This document shows positions 31,522 through 40,334 of a stretch of 64,000 bases of DNA, piece by piece; the first letter of the stretch is position 1, and every line of letters begins with the position of its first letter. Position numbers and translations under genes: made by a program. Origin of the DNA: Dyella nitratireducens. Lineage in GTDB: Bacteria > Pseudomonadota > Gammaproteobacteria > Xanthomonadales > Rhodanobacteraceae. The DNA lies in assembly GCF_014642835.1 (NCBI RefSeq), contig NZ_BMJA01000001.1, forward strand, positions 429,646 through 493,645. The letters run 5' to 3'. The notes under the pieces are model-generated. The model saw nothing but the letters and a program-made list of their open reading frames with translations, was not told the origin of the DNA and ran no database searches.

Positions 31522-34434
31522 ATGCCGCGACTTACCGACGTAAATGAGTTAATCCAGTCGGAGGGATTGACGCAAGCGCAGGCTGATGCGGTGGTTGACG
31601 ATGCCCAGGCAATCCTGTGCATAGCGTGCGCCGGATCGGGAAAATCCCAGACGCTTGCCTATCGAATCGCTCGGCTAATGTCCCAGGGAGTGCCGGCGGC
31701 CTCCATTGTTGCCATTACCTTTACAGAGAAAGCTGCAGATGCGATCAAGCGCAGGATCGCATCCGTACTAGAACGCACGGGTCAAAGTTCGAACCTAATC
31801 GGGCAGATGTTCATCGGTACCATCCATGCCTTTTGCCAAAATGTTCTTGCGGACGGCGATGCCTTATTCCGACAATACGATGTACTCGATGGGAATCGTT
31901 TTACGCTGTATCTCATGTCGCGGTACTACGAACTCGGTATAGCTGACCTGAGGCCGCGATTTAATAATCGCTACTTTGAAACATTGGATCAGGTCCGCAA
32001 CGCTTGGAATATTTTCCGAGACGAAGGTCTGTCGCTTGAGGACATTGAAGCGAGGGACGAGTCGATTGGAAGGACAGTACGCGCAATACGCGATGGACTG
32101 CTACGCGACCAGTTTATTGACTTCGCCTCAATGATCCGAGAAACAGCTGACCGCGCAACCAATGCAGGTCGCGTGAGGGATCGGCTAGCAGCTATACAGC
32201 ATTTGCTAGTTGATGAATATCAGGATGTTTCCGGCGCACAGGAAGAGCTCGTCGCTATCGTTTATGCTCTAGGGGGAAACATCTTCGTCGTTGGTGACGA
32301 TGACCAGTCAATTTACGGATGGCGTGGAGCACATGTAGCTAACATCTTGGAATTCGAACAGCGCTATCCCAACGTCCACAAACATGTACTGGCAACGAAT
32401 TTTCGGAGCACTCGTGCAATAGTCTCCGTGTCTAACGATTTCGTGACAACACAACTGGGACCGCAACGACTACCCAAGCAACCTCGTGAAAACTGGAATG
32501 CGGCACCTCGCCAACTTGTCGCGCACCATTTCGAGACACGAGCCGAAGAAGCCGGGTGGGTGGCCGACCGAATCGTTACCCTATTGGGCACCGAGTATCG
32601 TAAAAGTGCAGGTACCACCGCACGCGGCTTAACGCCAGCCGACTTTGCCATTCTTATGCGCTCCACAAAGTCACAGGAGCAAGACGGTAATCCTCGACAC
32701 GCGGCGTTCTCGGACGCGTTGAGGACACGAGGAATTGAATTCACGCTGGCCGCAGGCGGAAGCGTATTCGATCAACCTGCTGTGAACGCGTTACGTGAGG
32801 TGTTCATCGCGCTTGAGCAAGGGCCCATTGATCGCAACCAGGCCAATCAGCTCATTGCTGATCATATTCGACCAGCCTATCCACAAATAAACGTACGGCG
32901 CACCTATGAAGTACTCGCTGACTGGGGAAGAAGAATTCACCAACCGCTAGGGGCGGTGCGACAGCGCTTGTTTCCGCAAGCACTTCTAGTTGATCTGCTT
33001 GAAGCGTTCAACATCCGAGGATCCGATTTTTCGGAAACCGTTATGAGGGATATAGGTCTATTCAGCAAGATGCTGCAGGACGTCGAATCGGTATATCTCA
33101 GTATCGACTCCACAGATCGATTTCGCTCCGTTGTCCGATTCCTGCAACAGGTGGCGGAAGGCGGATATGACGTAAGCACCGAAGATATCGTCACTCGGCC
33201 TAATGCGGTGACAATTTCAACGGTCCATCAGGTCAAAGGGCTTGAGTTCCCTGTCGTATTCGTGGTCGACGTAGTTCCAGGGCGATTTCCTGGCAATCAG
33301 CGACGCTTCGATTGTGCGCTGCCTCAGGACTTGCTAGCCGCAGCAATTGCAAGGGGAGCTTACGCAAGCGACCGTTCCGCAGAAGCAAGACTTTTCTATA
33401 CCGCGCTAACTCGGGCGGAACGTTTCCTTCATGTAACCGGAGCAGCATTACTACCGAATGGTCGTCGGACCAATCGTCAATCGCCATTTGCTGCAGCGCT
33501 TCAGGACGAGGAGCTATGTTCCGATCCTGCAATCATTCCAGAAGGTCTCGTTCCAGCCCCACAACAACAAGAGCTGGACGAAGCTACGCTCCCTACTTCA
33601 TTTAGTGACATTAAATACTATCTAAACTGTCCTATGGACTACCGATTCCGCAAGAGCTTCGGTTTTAGCCCGCCCGTGCCGGAATTGTTCGGATATGGAC
33701 GGGTAGTCCACGTAGCGATCGAAAAACTACACGAACTTTTCCCTGACCGCGCACCAACACGGCAAGAAGCTCAAGCAATTGCTCAAGAAAACTTCCATCT
33801 CAAACACGTGGCACAAAGTCGTGACCCTCAAAATCGTCCGGGCGCGTATGAGCGAGCCAAAGAAAAAGCACAGCAGATTGCGGAAGATTATGTAGCCAGC
33901 TATGCGGCTGACTTTACCCACCAGCGTCAGGTGGAGGTGCGATTCGAGATTCCCGCGCGTGGATGCCTTATCACCGGCTCAATCGATCTATTGATGAGAT
34001 GTAATGAAGCAGGTGACATCCTTGAGGCCCATGTCCTTGATTTCAAGACTATGGAAGGTGGCGCGGATCCTCAACAAAACAGAGACCTGGACTGGCGGGA
34101 GCTATCACTCCAAGTGCAGCTATACGCAAAAGCCGCCCGTGATGTTCTTGGTGAAAATGCCGCAACCGGCTCAATTCACTTATTGAAAGACAATCAGCGC
34201 GTGCAAATTCCTATTGATGAAGCTTCTGTCAACGCGGCCATTGGCAACATCGAATGGGCCGTCCAAGGCATTCTCGAACAAGACTTCCCTATGCGACCGA
34301 CACCCAATAAGTGTCGTGATTGCGACTTTCAGCGGCTATGCCCTCAACAGCAACAACAGTTTCGCGCTGATGCTGGCCTTCCTCCGCGCATTGCCACCCC
34401 CGCCGGCCCAGTGTTCGCGCGAGCTATCGAATGA
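31522..34434 (+). CDS. UvrD/AddA-like helicase fused to a C-terminal Fe-S PD-(D/E)XK nuclease
   Basis: A 970-residue protein. SF1A helicase motifs in order: Walker A CAGSGKS (residues 36-42), Ia ITFTEKAA, II VDEYQD (about 230-235), III GDDDQSIYGWRG, IV NFRSTR, V TVHQVKGLEFPVVFVVD, VI YTALTRAE. The C-terminal third is a RecB/Cas4-like nuclease: GYGRVVHVAIEKL, GSIDLL, LDFKT (Asp840, Lys842) and QVQLYAKA. Cys703 together with Cys931, Cys934 and Cys940 matches the AddB/Cas4-type 4Fe-4S arrangement. One chain therefore combines motor and nuclease, as in AddAB-like end-processing enzymes. It is the first of four same-strand genes with an ATPase, a methyltransferase and Vsr, and its codon use is less GC-rich than the flanks, suggesting transfer. 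Likely a defence effector that unwinds and cuts foreign DNA. Confidence 0.9.
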   Translation: MPRLTDVNELIQSEGLTQAQADAVVDDAQAILCIACAGSGKSQTLAYRIARLMSQGVPAASIVAITFTEKAADAIKRRIASVLERTGQSSNLIGQMFIGTIHAFCQNVLADGDALFRQYDVLDGNRFTLYLMSRYYELGIADLRPRFNNRYFETLDQVRNAWNIFRDEGLSLEDIEARDESIGRTVRAIRDGLLRDQFIDFASMIRETADRATNAGRVRDRLAAIQHLLVDEYQDVSGAQEELVAIVYALGGNIFVVGDDDQSIYGWRGAHVANILEFEQRYPNVHKHVLATNFRSTRAIVSVSNDFVTTQLGPQRLPKQPRENWNAAPRQLVAHHFETRAEEAGWVADRIVTLLGTEYRKSAGTTARGLTPADFAILMRSTKSQEQDGNPRHAAFSDALRTRGIEFTLAAGGSVFDQPAVNALREVFIALEQGPIDRNQANQLIADHIRPAYPQINVRRTYEVLADWGRRIHQPLGAVRQRLFPQALLVDLLEAFNIRGSDFSETVMRDIGLFSKMLQDVESVYLSIDSTDRFRSVVRFLQQVAEGGYDVSTEDIVTRPNAVTISTVHQVKGLEFPVVFVVDVVPGRFPGNQRRFDCALPQDLLAAAIARGAYASDRSAEARLFYTALTRAERFLHVTGAALLPNGRRTNRQSPFAAALQDEELCSDPAIIPEGLVPAPQQQELDEATLPTSFSDIKYYLNCPMDYRFRKSFGFSPPVPELFGYGRVVHVAIEKLHELFPDRAPTRQEAQAIAQENFHLKHVAQSRDPQNRPGAYERAKEKAQQIAEDYVASYAADFTHQRQVEVRFEIPARGCLITGSIDLLMRCNEAGDILEAHVLDFKTMEGGADPQQNRDLDWRELSLQVQLYAKAARDVLGENAATGSIHLLKDNQRVQIPIDEASVNAAIGNIEWAVQGILEQDFPMRPTPNKCRDCDFQRLCPQQQQQFRADAGLPPRIATPAGPVFARAIE

Positions 34435-34516
34435 ATCAACCCGTCTAAACATAGGCCTCACTCGTCGCTGAAAATTAGCTTTGGTATATGGCGGATTGAT
34501 ATAAAGGCGAAGGAAG

Positions 34517-36385
34517 ATGATCGATCTAAAGAAGGAAATTGAAGAGCTAGAGGCCCTTCGAGGTAAGTATCACATTGTATTTCCAGCGTACATCACTCAT
34601 ATAAGGTTCCCCCGCTACAAGAATATGGCGTCAGGTGCGCGTATCGATTTTGATTTCCCCATAACGGCACTTGTAGGTGCAAACGGATCAGGCAAGACCT
34701 CTGTACTAAATGCACTCTACGGTGCACCAAAGCGACAATCGACCGGCGAATACTGGTTTAGTACGAAAGTTGACCCTATCGAAGAGGGTGAAGGTAGCCC
34801 TAATCGGTTCATTTACGGCCATTACAGCGCTGGCTTTAAGAAAGTTGTCGAGACGCGCAAAGCGCGTGTGCGAAAATTTCGCAACGGCCGTGATGACCCA
34901 AACTATTGGGAACCAACTAAAGAGTCACCTGGTGACGGAATGGTTGTACCGTCCCTTGAACCTGGCAAGAACATCCAGGGACGCAGCCTAGATCGGTGGA
35001 ATCCTGTGACGCGGAAAGTGCTTTATATCAACTTCCGTAAGGAGTTGAGTGCGTTCGACAAGTACTTCTATTTTGGCAAGAACCCTGCGATAGAAGCGGC
35101 AAGAGCAACAGCAGCGGCAAAGAAGGCGGGCAAGGTTGCCTCGGGACGTCGAATCCTAACCAAGATGGATCAGGTTCGCCTCGACGCCGGCTTGCTAGCT
35201 CGAGTCATTGCATCGGGCAATACATCCGAAAAATCTCATAACAGAAAGATCGCAACGGAGAACAGATTATTAGCGCCGGACGAACTTAAGGTAGTTAGCT
35301 TCATCCTCGGGCGGGATTACATTGAGGCTCGCTGGATTCGCCACCGCCTGTTTAAAGGCGATGGCGGCATCAGCATCGTCTTCAAAACTGAGTACGGACG
35401 TTACAGTGAAGCCTTTGCTGGCAGCGGCGAGGTTGCTGTAGCAAGTTGCGTCGTACAGGTGCTAAATGAAAAGAAAAAAGGCACCCTCCTTCTTCTGGAC
35501 GAACCTGAAGTCTCACTTCATCCTGGCGCCCAGGAACGTTTACTCGCATTTCTTGCTCAGACCGCCAAGCGCAAACAAATGCAAATCGTATTTTCAACAC
35601 ATTCGCCACATCTCATCTCAGCGCTACCGAACGACGCCATTAAGACATTCCACCAGCTTCAAGATGGAGCATTTTCGATCATCTCTTCGACACACCCATA
35701 CGCAGCATTTCGGCGATTGGGGGCCACTCACGGCGGCAAAGTGCTCGTGATAGTTGAAGATAGACTAGCCAAGCTCGTCGTTCAGCAGGCGCTAGCCTTG
35801 ATCGAAGATGAAGCGACCAGACAACTTTTCCGCGTGGAATTTGTCAGCGGAGGAGCTAGCTCAATACTGAATACGCGAATTCCCGTTTTTATGGAGAGTT
35901 CGGAACACATTTTCGTGTTGCTGGACGGCGACCAGAAAAAAATCGATCAGATTCAGGACCCGGATGAGATACCTGAAGCGCAAAACAATCAGCTAGGGCA
36001 GAAGATCTCAGCGCAGATAGGAGCCAACCCAGAGCTGAACATAGACGGCGGATCCGGCGGCGGAAACCATGAGCAAAGGATAGCCAGCCAGCGCAAGTAT
36101 CTTGCCTGGGTTAGGCGATGTCTCAACTACATACCTACTAGCTGTCCAGAGGAGCTTGTGCTACTCGCCGCCGGCAAAATGCTAGCCGACCAGGTGGGGA
36201 ATGCGCCAAAATGCAAGGTGCGCCTACAAGCCGTTGCTACAGAGGCATTGGGCCGAGAAGCAGGTAGCGAGGAAACCGACAGATATGGCGAGTTCTTATT
36301 GGCGACGAACAGAGCAAAGTCGAAGGAACTAGCAGTCCTCACCTTACAGCTTACGGCATTTCTGGCAGCAATAAGGGCTCAGTAA
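34517..36385 (+). CDS. OLD-family ATPase with C-terminal Toprim nuclease domain
   Basis: A 622-residue protein. The ABC-type ATPase has Walker A GANGSGKT (54-61), a signature-like GSGEVAVAS (about 297-305), Walker B TLLLLDEPEVSLHPG (Asp328, Glu329) and H-loop FSTHSPHLIS, with a long insertion (about 80-270) between the halves. Residues from about 405 form a Toprim domain: VLVIVEDRLAK with Glu414 and FVLLDGDQ with Asp470/Asp472. That combination defines OLD nucleases; class 2 members such as GajA of Gabija are encoded beside UvrD-like helicases, as here. Unlike typical Gabija, the helicase comes first and carries its own nuclease. The gene starts 82 bp after the helicase and ends 55 bp before the methyltransferase. 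Confidence 0.85.
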   Translation: MIDLKKEIEELEALRGKYHIVFPAYITHIRFPRYKNMASGARIDFDFPITALVGANGSGKTSVLNALYGAPKRQSTGEYWFSTKVDPIEEGEGSPNRFIYGHYSAGFKKVVETRKARVRKFRNGRDDPNYWEPTKESPGDGMVVPSLEPGKNIQGRSLDRWNPVTRKVLYINFRKELSAFDKYFYFGKNPAIEAARATAAAKKAGKVASGRRILTKMDQVRLDAGLLARVIASGNTSEKSHNRKIATENRLLAPDELKVVSFILGRDYIEARWIRHRLFKGDGGISIVFKTEYGRYSEAFAGSGEVAVASCVVQVLNEKKKGTLLLLDEPEVSLHPGAQERLLAFLAQTAKRKQMQIVFSTHSPHLISALPNDAIKTFHQLQDGAFSIISSTHPYAAFRRLGATHGGKVLVIVEDRLAKLVVQQALALIEDEATRQLFRVEFVSGGASSILNTRIPVFMESSEHIFVLLDGDQKKIDQIQDPDEIPEAQNNQLGQKISAQIGANPELNIDGGSGGGNHEQRIASQRKYLAWVRRCLNYIPTSCPEELVLLAAGKMLADQVGNAPKCKVRLQAVATEALGREAGSEETDRYGEFLLATNRAKSKELAVLTLQLTAFLAAIRAQ

Positions 36386-36440
36386 AACGCGTAAAAGACA
36401 TAACCCTACCTCCCATATAATCGACTAGATAACGTCAGTC

Positions 36441-37502
36441 ATGGCCGGCCACAAGAACGCAAAAACAAGCCATCGGGAACTTACTGCAGTCGACCTGTTC
36501 AGCGGCTGCGGCGGCCTAAGTTGTGGCCTCATCAAGGCCGGCTTCAGCGTGGCCGCCGCTGTTGAGATCGACCGGAAAGCACAAGCCACCTACAGGCTCA
36601 ATCACCCCGGCGTCCACTTATATGAGCAGGATATTCGTTCATTGGATCCGGCTCAGGTTCTTAGGGACGCCGGTCTAAAGCCAGGTGAATTGGACTTGCT
36701 GGCAGGCTGCCCGCCTTGCCAGGGTTTCTCACGTTTAAGAACAAAGAATCAAAAAACTTCTGTAAAGGACGATCGCAACAATCTTGTGGCGGATTTCCTT
36801 CGCTTCGTACGCGTGATGATGCCCAAGACCATCATGCTCGAGAACGTACCGGCCCTAGCAAAAGATGGCCGGTTCACAAAGATGCGCAATCAACTTAGCC
36901 AACTAGGCTATGAAGCCGTCGTGCATGTTCTGGATGCAGCGGATTACCGAGTCCCCCAAAGACGCAAGCGGCTCATCATGTTAGCGTCCAGAGTCCACAA
37001 GCCCGAAATTGCTCCAAAAGCTTCCGCCAAGATCACTGTGCGACAAGCCTTGAAGGGCGTAGGCGCTCCCTCCCGAACAAAAGATAAGTTGCATGCGGTA
37101 TCAGAGAATCGCACTTCGGCGGTTCGTGAGTTGATCGCACTAATCCCAAAGGACGGCGGTAGTCGCTCAGACTTGGGCCAAGAATTCCAGCTCGATTGCC
37201 ATAAGAGAAGTTCGGGCTTTCGTGATGTGTATGGCCGCATGTCCTGGGATGATGTGGCACCGACAATTACAAGCGGTTGCCACAATCCTTCAAAGGGGCG
37301 TTTTTTACATCCCTCGTACAACCGGACTATTACCCTTCGTGAAGCAGCATTACTTCAGGGTTTCCCTAAAAAATATCGTTTTGATGTCTCACATGGCAAG
37401 GAAGCTATCGCGCTGATGATCGGCAATGCCTTACCTCCGCCGTTCATTTCTGCACATGCAGGAGCACTACGAGATGGCCTACTAGCGTCTAGTCGAAACT
37501 AG
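36441..37502 (+). CDS. DNA (cytosine-5-) methyltransferase
   Basis: A 353-residue C5 methyltransferase with motif I DLFSGCGGLS (18-27), motif IV GCPPCQGFS with catalytic Cys93, motif VI MLENVPAL, motif VIII PQRRKRLIML and motif X MIGNALPPPF. The variable region between VIII and IX, about 100 residues, would set the target sequence, which cannot be read out here. It precedes a vsr-type gene, as dcm does in enteric bacteria, so the product may create 5-methylcytosine whose deamination Vsr repairs. Alternatively it provides self-protection for the helicase and OLD nucleases upstream. Lower-GC codon use matches the other island genes. Confidence 0.93.
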   Translation: MAGHKNAKTSHRELTAVDLFSGCGGLSCGLIKAGFSVAAAVEIDRKAQATYRLNHPGVHLYEQDIRSLDPAQVLRDAGLKPGELDLLAGCPPCQGFSRLRTKNQKTSVKDDRNNLVADFLRFVRVMMPKTIMLENVPALAKDGRFTKMRNQLSQLGYEAVVHVLDAADYRVPQRRKRLIMLASRVHKPEIAPKASAKITVRQALKGVGAPSRTKDKLHAVSENRTSAVRELIALIPKDGGSRSDLGQEFQLDCHKRSSGFRDVYGRMSWDDVAPTITSGCHNPSKGRFLHPSYNRTITLREAALLQGFPKKYRFDVSHGKEAIALMIGNALPPPFISAHAGALRDGLLASSRN

Positions 37503-37616
37503 AGACGAGAGACCGGCCGATTTATTTATGGCTCAGCCAACGTATTCTCAGACCCACGCCAGTTTCACGTCGATCATCTTATCGCGAGTACTTTTACTTT
37601 TGAGTGGAATTGTTCA

Positions 37617-38030
37617 GTGGACAAAGTGCCAGCCGAACAACGCAGACGCAACATGGCTGCCGTACGCTCTCGCGATACGAAGCCCGAGCGAATAGTGCGC
37701 AGCGCTCTGCATTCCCTAGGGCTACGGTTTCGTTTGCACCAGGCCTCGTTACCCGGAACTCCCGATATCGTATTGAGGAGATACCGCACCGTTATCTTGG
37801 TACACGGATGCTTCTGGCACGGGCACAAATGTCGCAGGGGGCAACCGCCGAAAACACGCACGCAGTTCTGGTTACCAAAATTAGAACGAAATCGCGTGCG
37901 CGATCGAAGGCAGGTGAAAGAACTCAAATCGCTAGGTTGGCGCGTACTTATAATCTGGGAATGCGAATCTAAAAACGAAGCGAGATTAGCGATCCGACTG
38001 GCACGATGGTTCGGGGTGCGGCAGAACTAA
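37617..38030 (+). CDS. vsr: Very short patch repair (Vsr-type) endonuclease
   Basis: A 137-residue protein close to the size of E. coli Vsr. It has NMAAVRSRDTKPE (Glu24), LPGTPDIV with Asp50 at the position of the catalytic Asp, and VHGCFWHGHKC with His and Cys metal ligands, then FWLPKLERNRVRDRR and LGWRVLIIWECE. Vsr nicks T:G mismatches arising from deaminated 5-methylcytosine; related proteins can act as restriction enzymes. GTG start at 37617, 114 bp after the methyltransferase. The reading frame is intact. Confidence 0.92.
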   Translation: MDKVPAEQRRRNMAAVRSRDTKPERIVRSALHSLGLRFRLHQASLPGTPDIVLRRYRTVILVHGCFWHGHKCRRGQPPKTRTQFWLPKLERNRVRDRRQVKELKSLGWRVLIIWECESKNEARLAIRLARWFGVRQN

Positions 38031-38295
38031 TCACACCGAACACCTTTTATACGTCATAAAGCCCGTAAGAAAATGTCACGCCACGCAACTTGCGCTCATC
38101 CAAGACCCAAAATAGCCAAGCCTTGAGGCCCCCTTTATGTGCTAAAGGGACTTCGCAGCGGCTTGTAAGCTCTATTGAATGCACCACGATCAATGCGTTA
38201 CATGGATAGGCTTGTCTATGCAGTTCAACTTCATCTGCGGTCAGGAGGATCGATACAAGACCACTGGTCGTGACCTTGATCTCTCAACTTGTGTC
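38031..38295. other. Intergenic region with no recognisable gene
   Basis: AT-richer DNA after vsr. A 60-codon open frame here has no recognisable content or ribosome-binding site and runs through the terminator below. I see nothing else in it. Confidence 0.5.
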
Positions 38296-38326
38296 GAAAA
38301 AAAGCACGCCAATGTGTGCTCTTTTT
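38296..38326. terminator. Bidirectional intrinsic terminator
   Basis: AAAAAAAGCAC ... GTGCTCTTTTT: a short stem with an A tract on the left and a T tract on the right, placed between the convergent vsr and 75-residue genes. It would serve both strands. Confidence 0.75.
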
Positions 38327-38365
38327 CATTTCAACAACGCCAACTTCAGGCAAGTTGCTAGGCGC

Positions 38366-38593
38366 TTAACGCTTCTTATCAGCCAACTCAATTTCTTCCG
38401 CTGTTAACTGATTTCGATGCAAGTATGCGCCGCCAGGGCTCCTCGGAACCCCGATGAGAGTTCCCCTATTTCCGGCGCCCACCAGCCCTATAACTTCGTC
38501 ATCATCATTCACGGCGAACGCCGCGACGTTCCACACAACATCACCAAACTTGTAGTACCAATCACCAGCTGGAATTAGCTGCTTGTAAGCCAT
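38366..38593 (-). CDS. Small protein of unknown function
   Basis: A 75-residue protein (MAYKQLIPAGDWYYKFGDVV...) with a beta-rich start, AFAVNDDDEVIGLVGAG in the middle and a charged C-terminal helix. ATG at 38593 with AAGG 8 nt upstream; a GTG three codons earlier is less likely. I do not recognise the family. The good ribosome-binding site and the terminator downstream support a real gene. Confidence 0.55.
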   Translation of the reverse strand: MAYKQLIPAGDWYYKFGDVVWNVAAFAVNDDDEVIGLVGAGNRGTLIGVPRSPGGAYLHRNQLTAEEIELADKKR

Positions 38594-38841
38594 AAAAAAC
38601 ACCTTCTAGCCTAGAGGACTAAAGTCCATCGGCACACATCCAAAAAACTTTAGCCCCCCCCTTTACCCACCAACTGACTAATCTCCCGAAGACTTTATTC
38701 GACACCGGCGTGTGTGGATAATCTTCCGAAATCACCGCTCTCTTCAATCTGCGACAGAACGTAAAAATGTTAGCCGGCTAGATTCACGCTAGTCGTAATG
38801 AACGGCGTATCTCGCCCCCATGACACGATAGGCCTTAACAC

Positions 38842-39705
38842 ATGCTCGACCTAATTCACTCATCTATCACTGTGTACTCAAGGATACGGGATACCTTCAC
38901 TGAATCCATCGAAGCCTGCAGATTAACAGACCCCTTGTTCGCACAATTTTCTGGCTCGCAGATGCATTATTACTCCTCCAGGTGCCAGTCGATGAACCTG
39001 CTGCTGCAGGAGTGGAAGCTTTGGGATTGTGACATTTTGATGCGATCCGCCCTTGAGTGTGCAACGCGCTTCCTCTTCGTCGCCGTCGCCAATAACCCCG
39101 AACGTAGCCAGCGAATCGAGGAGTACACAACCTCCCTAAATGAGATCGAAGATATTCTTCGCTCTGAAAAAGCCAAGACAGCAGCAGTGAATGCTGACGA
39201 CGATCATGACGCAATGCTCCTCGGAGGCGCGGCTCTTAGTCCTGACAAAGAGGCCGAACTTCGTTCCAAATGGCCCCAATCCAAGCGGAAAGCACTGAAG
39301 CAAAAATGGTCATTCTCCGAGATCGTTCGTGTGCTTGAGAGAGTCAATTATCCGACTCTTAACCTTACCAAGTATGGCTCGTTATTGCACAGTTACGGCC
39401 TCAGTAGTCATCTAATTCACGCTGATCAGACAGCAATGAACTTGATGCGAGACAGAGCTACCCGCACCGCCGAAGAGCGACGTTTACTTGAGCAAGCCCA
39501 CTTCGCCCGCCTTGCAGTTGAGCCAACGACTCTTCTCTTTATCTGTTGGCGTGCGATGGAGCATGCGATCGAAAGCACCACGAAGCACATATCACTAGTA
39601 GAAGCGATGTTCGAATTGCTCGAGGAGGGTCGCCAATATCACGAGGAATTTGCGATTTCGCAAATGCACCTATATGAGGGCGTCACACCAACCAATCCTC
39701 CTTAA
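38842..39705 (+). CDS. Helical hypothetical protein, possibly DUF5677-like
   Basis: A 287-residue, mostly alpha-helical soluble protein: MLDLIHSSITVYSRIRDTF, LMRSALECATRFLFVA, then a charged linker, SHLIHADQTAMNLMRDRA and ICWRAMEHAIESTTKHISL. The paired Arg/Glu helix (RSALE) and His helix (HLIHAD) resemble DUF5677-type proteins that occur in defence islands, but I am not sure. No catalytic motif is obvious. The 239-bp gap before it shows no other gene. Confidence 0.55.
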   Translation: MLDLIHSSITVYSRIRDTFTESIEACRLTDPLFAQFSGSQMHYYSSRCQSMNLLLQEWKLWDCDILMRSALECATRFLFVAVANNPERSQRIEEYTTSLNEIEDILRSEKAKTAAVNADDDHDAMLLGGAALSPDKEAELRSKWPQSKRKALKQKWSFSEIVRVLERVNYPTLNLTKYGSLLHSYGLSSHLIHADQTAMNLMRDRATRTAEERRLLEQAHFARLAVEPTTLLFICWRAMEHAIESTTKHISLVEAMFELLEEGRQYHEEFAISQMHLYEGVTPTNPP

Positions 39706-39752
39706 TTAGGCCCGAGTTCTCTACTCGTCGACTTTTCAACGGAATCCGTAAA

Positions 39753-39905
39753 GTGAACGACCCTCCATCCGCGCACCGGAGCAGCGTAGTGCACGACAAA
39801 CTACTGCTCCATATCGACATCCTCGGATTTTCAGGTGTTGTGGATCAAAACCCCTATCTGGGCCGTCGTACTGCGCATTGTGACGCAGCCAATTTCAGTT
39901 CGTAG
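39753..39905 (+). pseudogene. 5' fragment of a gene encoding an N-terminal HIDILGFS motif
   Basis: A GTG-initiated 50-codon frame reads KLLLHIDILGFSGVV, then hits a stop after unrelated residues. A start of the type (F/H)xDILGFS is usual at the N-terminus of several uncharacterised proteins of 250 or more residues, so this is likely the remnant of a truncated gene. It overlaps an HNH-type fragment in another frame. Confidence 0.45.
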
Positions 39906-40224
39906 CAAGGAGCTGCCGTTGAAAGACATCGAGACAATATCCGCTCAAACCAGGATTTTTGTGAATTCAAGGGTTAGAAAGATGGTGGCAACACTGAGCG
40001 ATAATCGCCGTTCATTCCCAGATTGTGACCAAGCACTATTGCTAGACGGAACAACATTTATTGGGGAGGTGGCCTCTATTGAAGCGTTAAGTGCTCATGA
40101 CCCCAGGTACAATAATCAGACGGACTCATCTTCGCTGAGTGGTGCAGAAAATTTCCTCCTTCTCTGTCCAAACCATCACCGCATGATAGATCCGGGGCCT
40201 CACACGCTCAATAGCAGCGCTTAG
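39835..40224 (+). pseudogene. Degenerate HNH endonuclease fragment
   Basis: The last 85 codons match an HNH domain: SFPDCDQALLLDG, IGEVASIEAL, DPRYNN and NFLLLCPNHHRMID. The CPNHHRMID end is intact, but the usual first Cys (NRC) reads Arg and the usual His of AHI reads Ser, so catalysis and zinc binding should fail. The N-terminal 45 codons have no recognisable content. It seems to be the remains of a nuclease gene fused by deletion to the fragment before it. Confidence 0.55.
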
Positions 40225-40334
40225 GCGCGTAATGTCGAAGTCCATGCTCATTCGTCAGGCTTGCGCTTATTTGGCTGACTTTGGTTCGTATCCAAAGAAA
40301 GAAGCAGCTGAACTCCTGCGGAGCTTCGTTTTGT

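Noticed and set aside
31522..36385. Calling the first two island genes canonical Gabija (gajB/gajA)
   Set aside because: The order is reversed and the helicase is about twice the expected size with an added Fe-S nuclease. The relationship is kept as a comparison only.
38179..38361. 60-codon open frame after vsr
   Set aside because: It reads through the intrinsic terminator, lacks a ribosome-binding site and has no recognisable content.
38713..38721. Perfect DnaA-box sequence (TTATCCACA on the minus strand)
   Set aside because: Only one box, with no AT-rich unwinding region, cluster of boxes or replication gene nearby; expected by chance.
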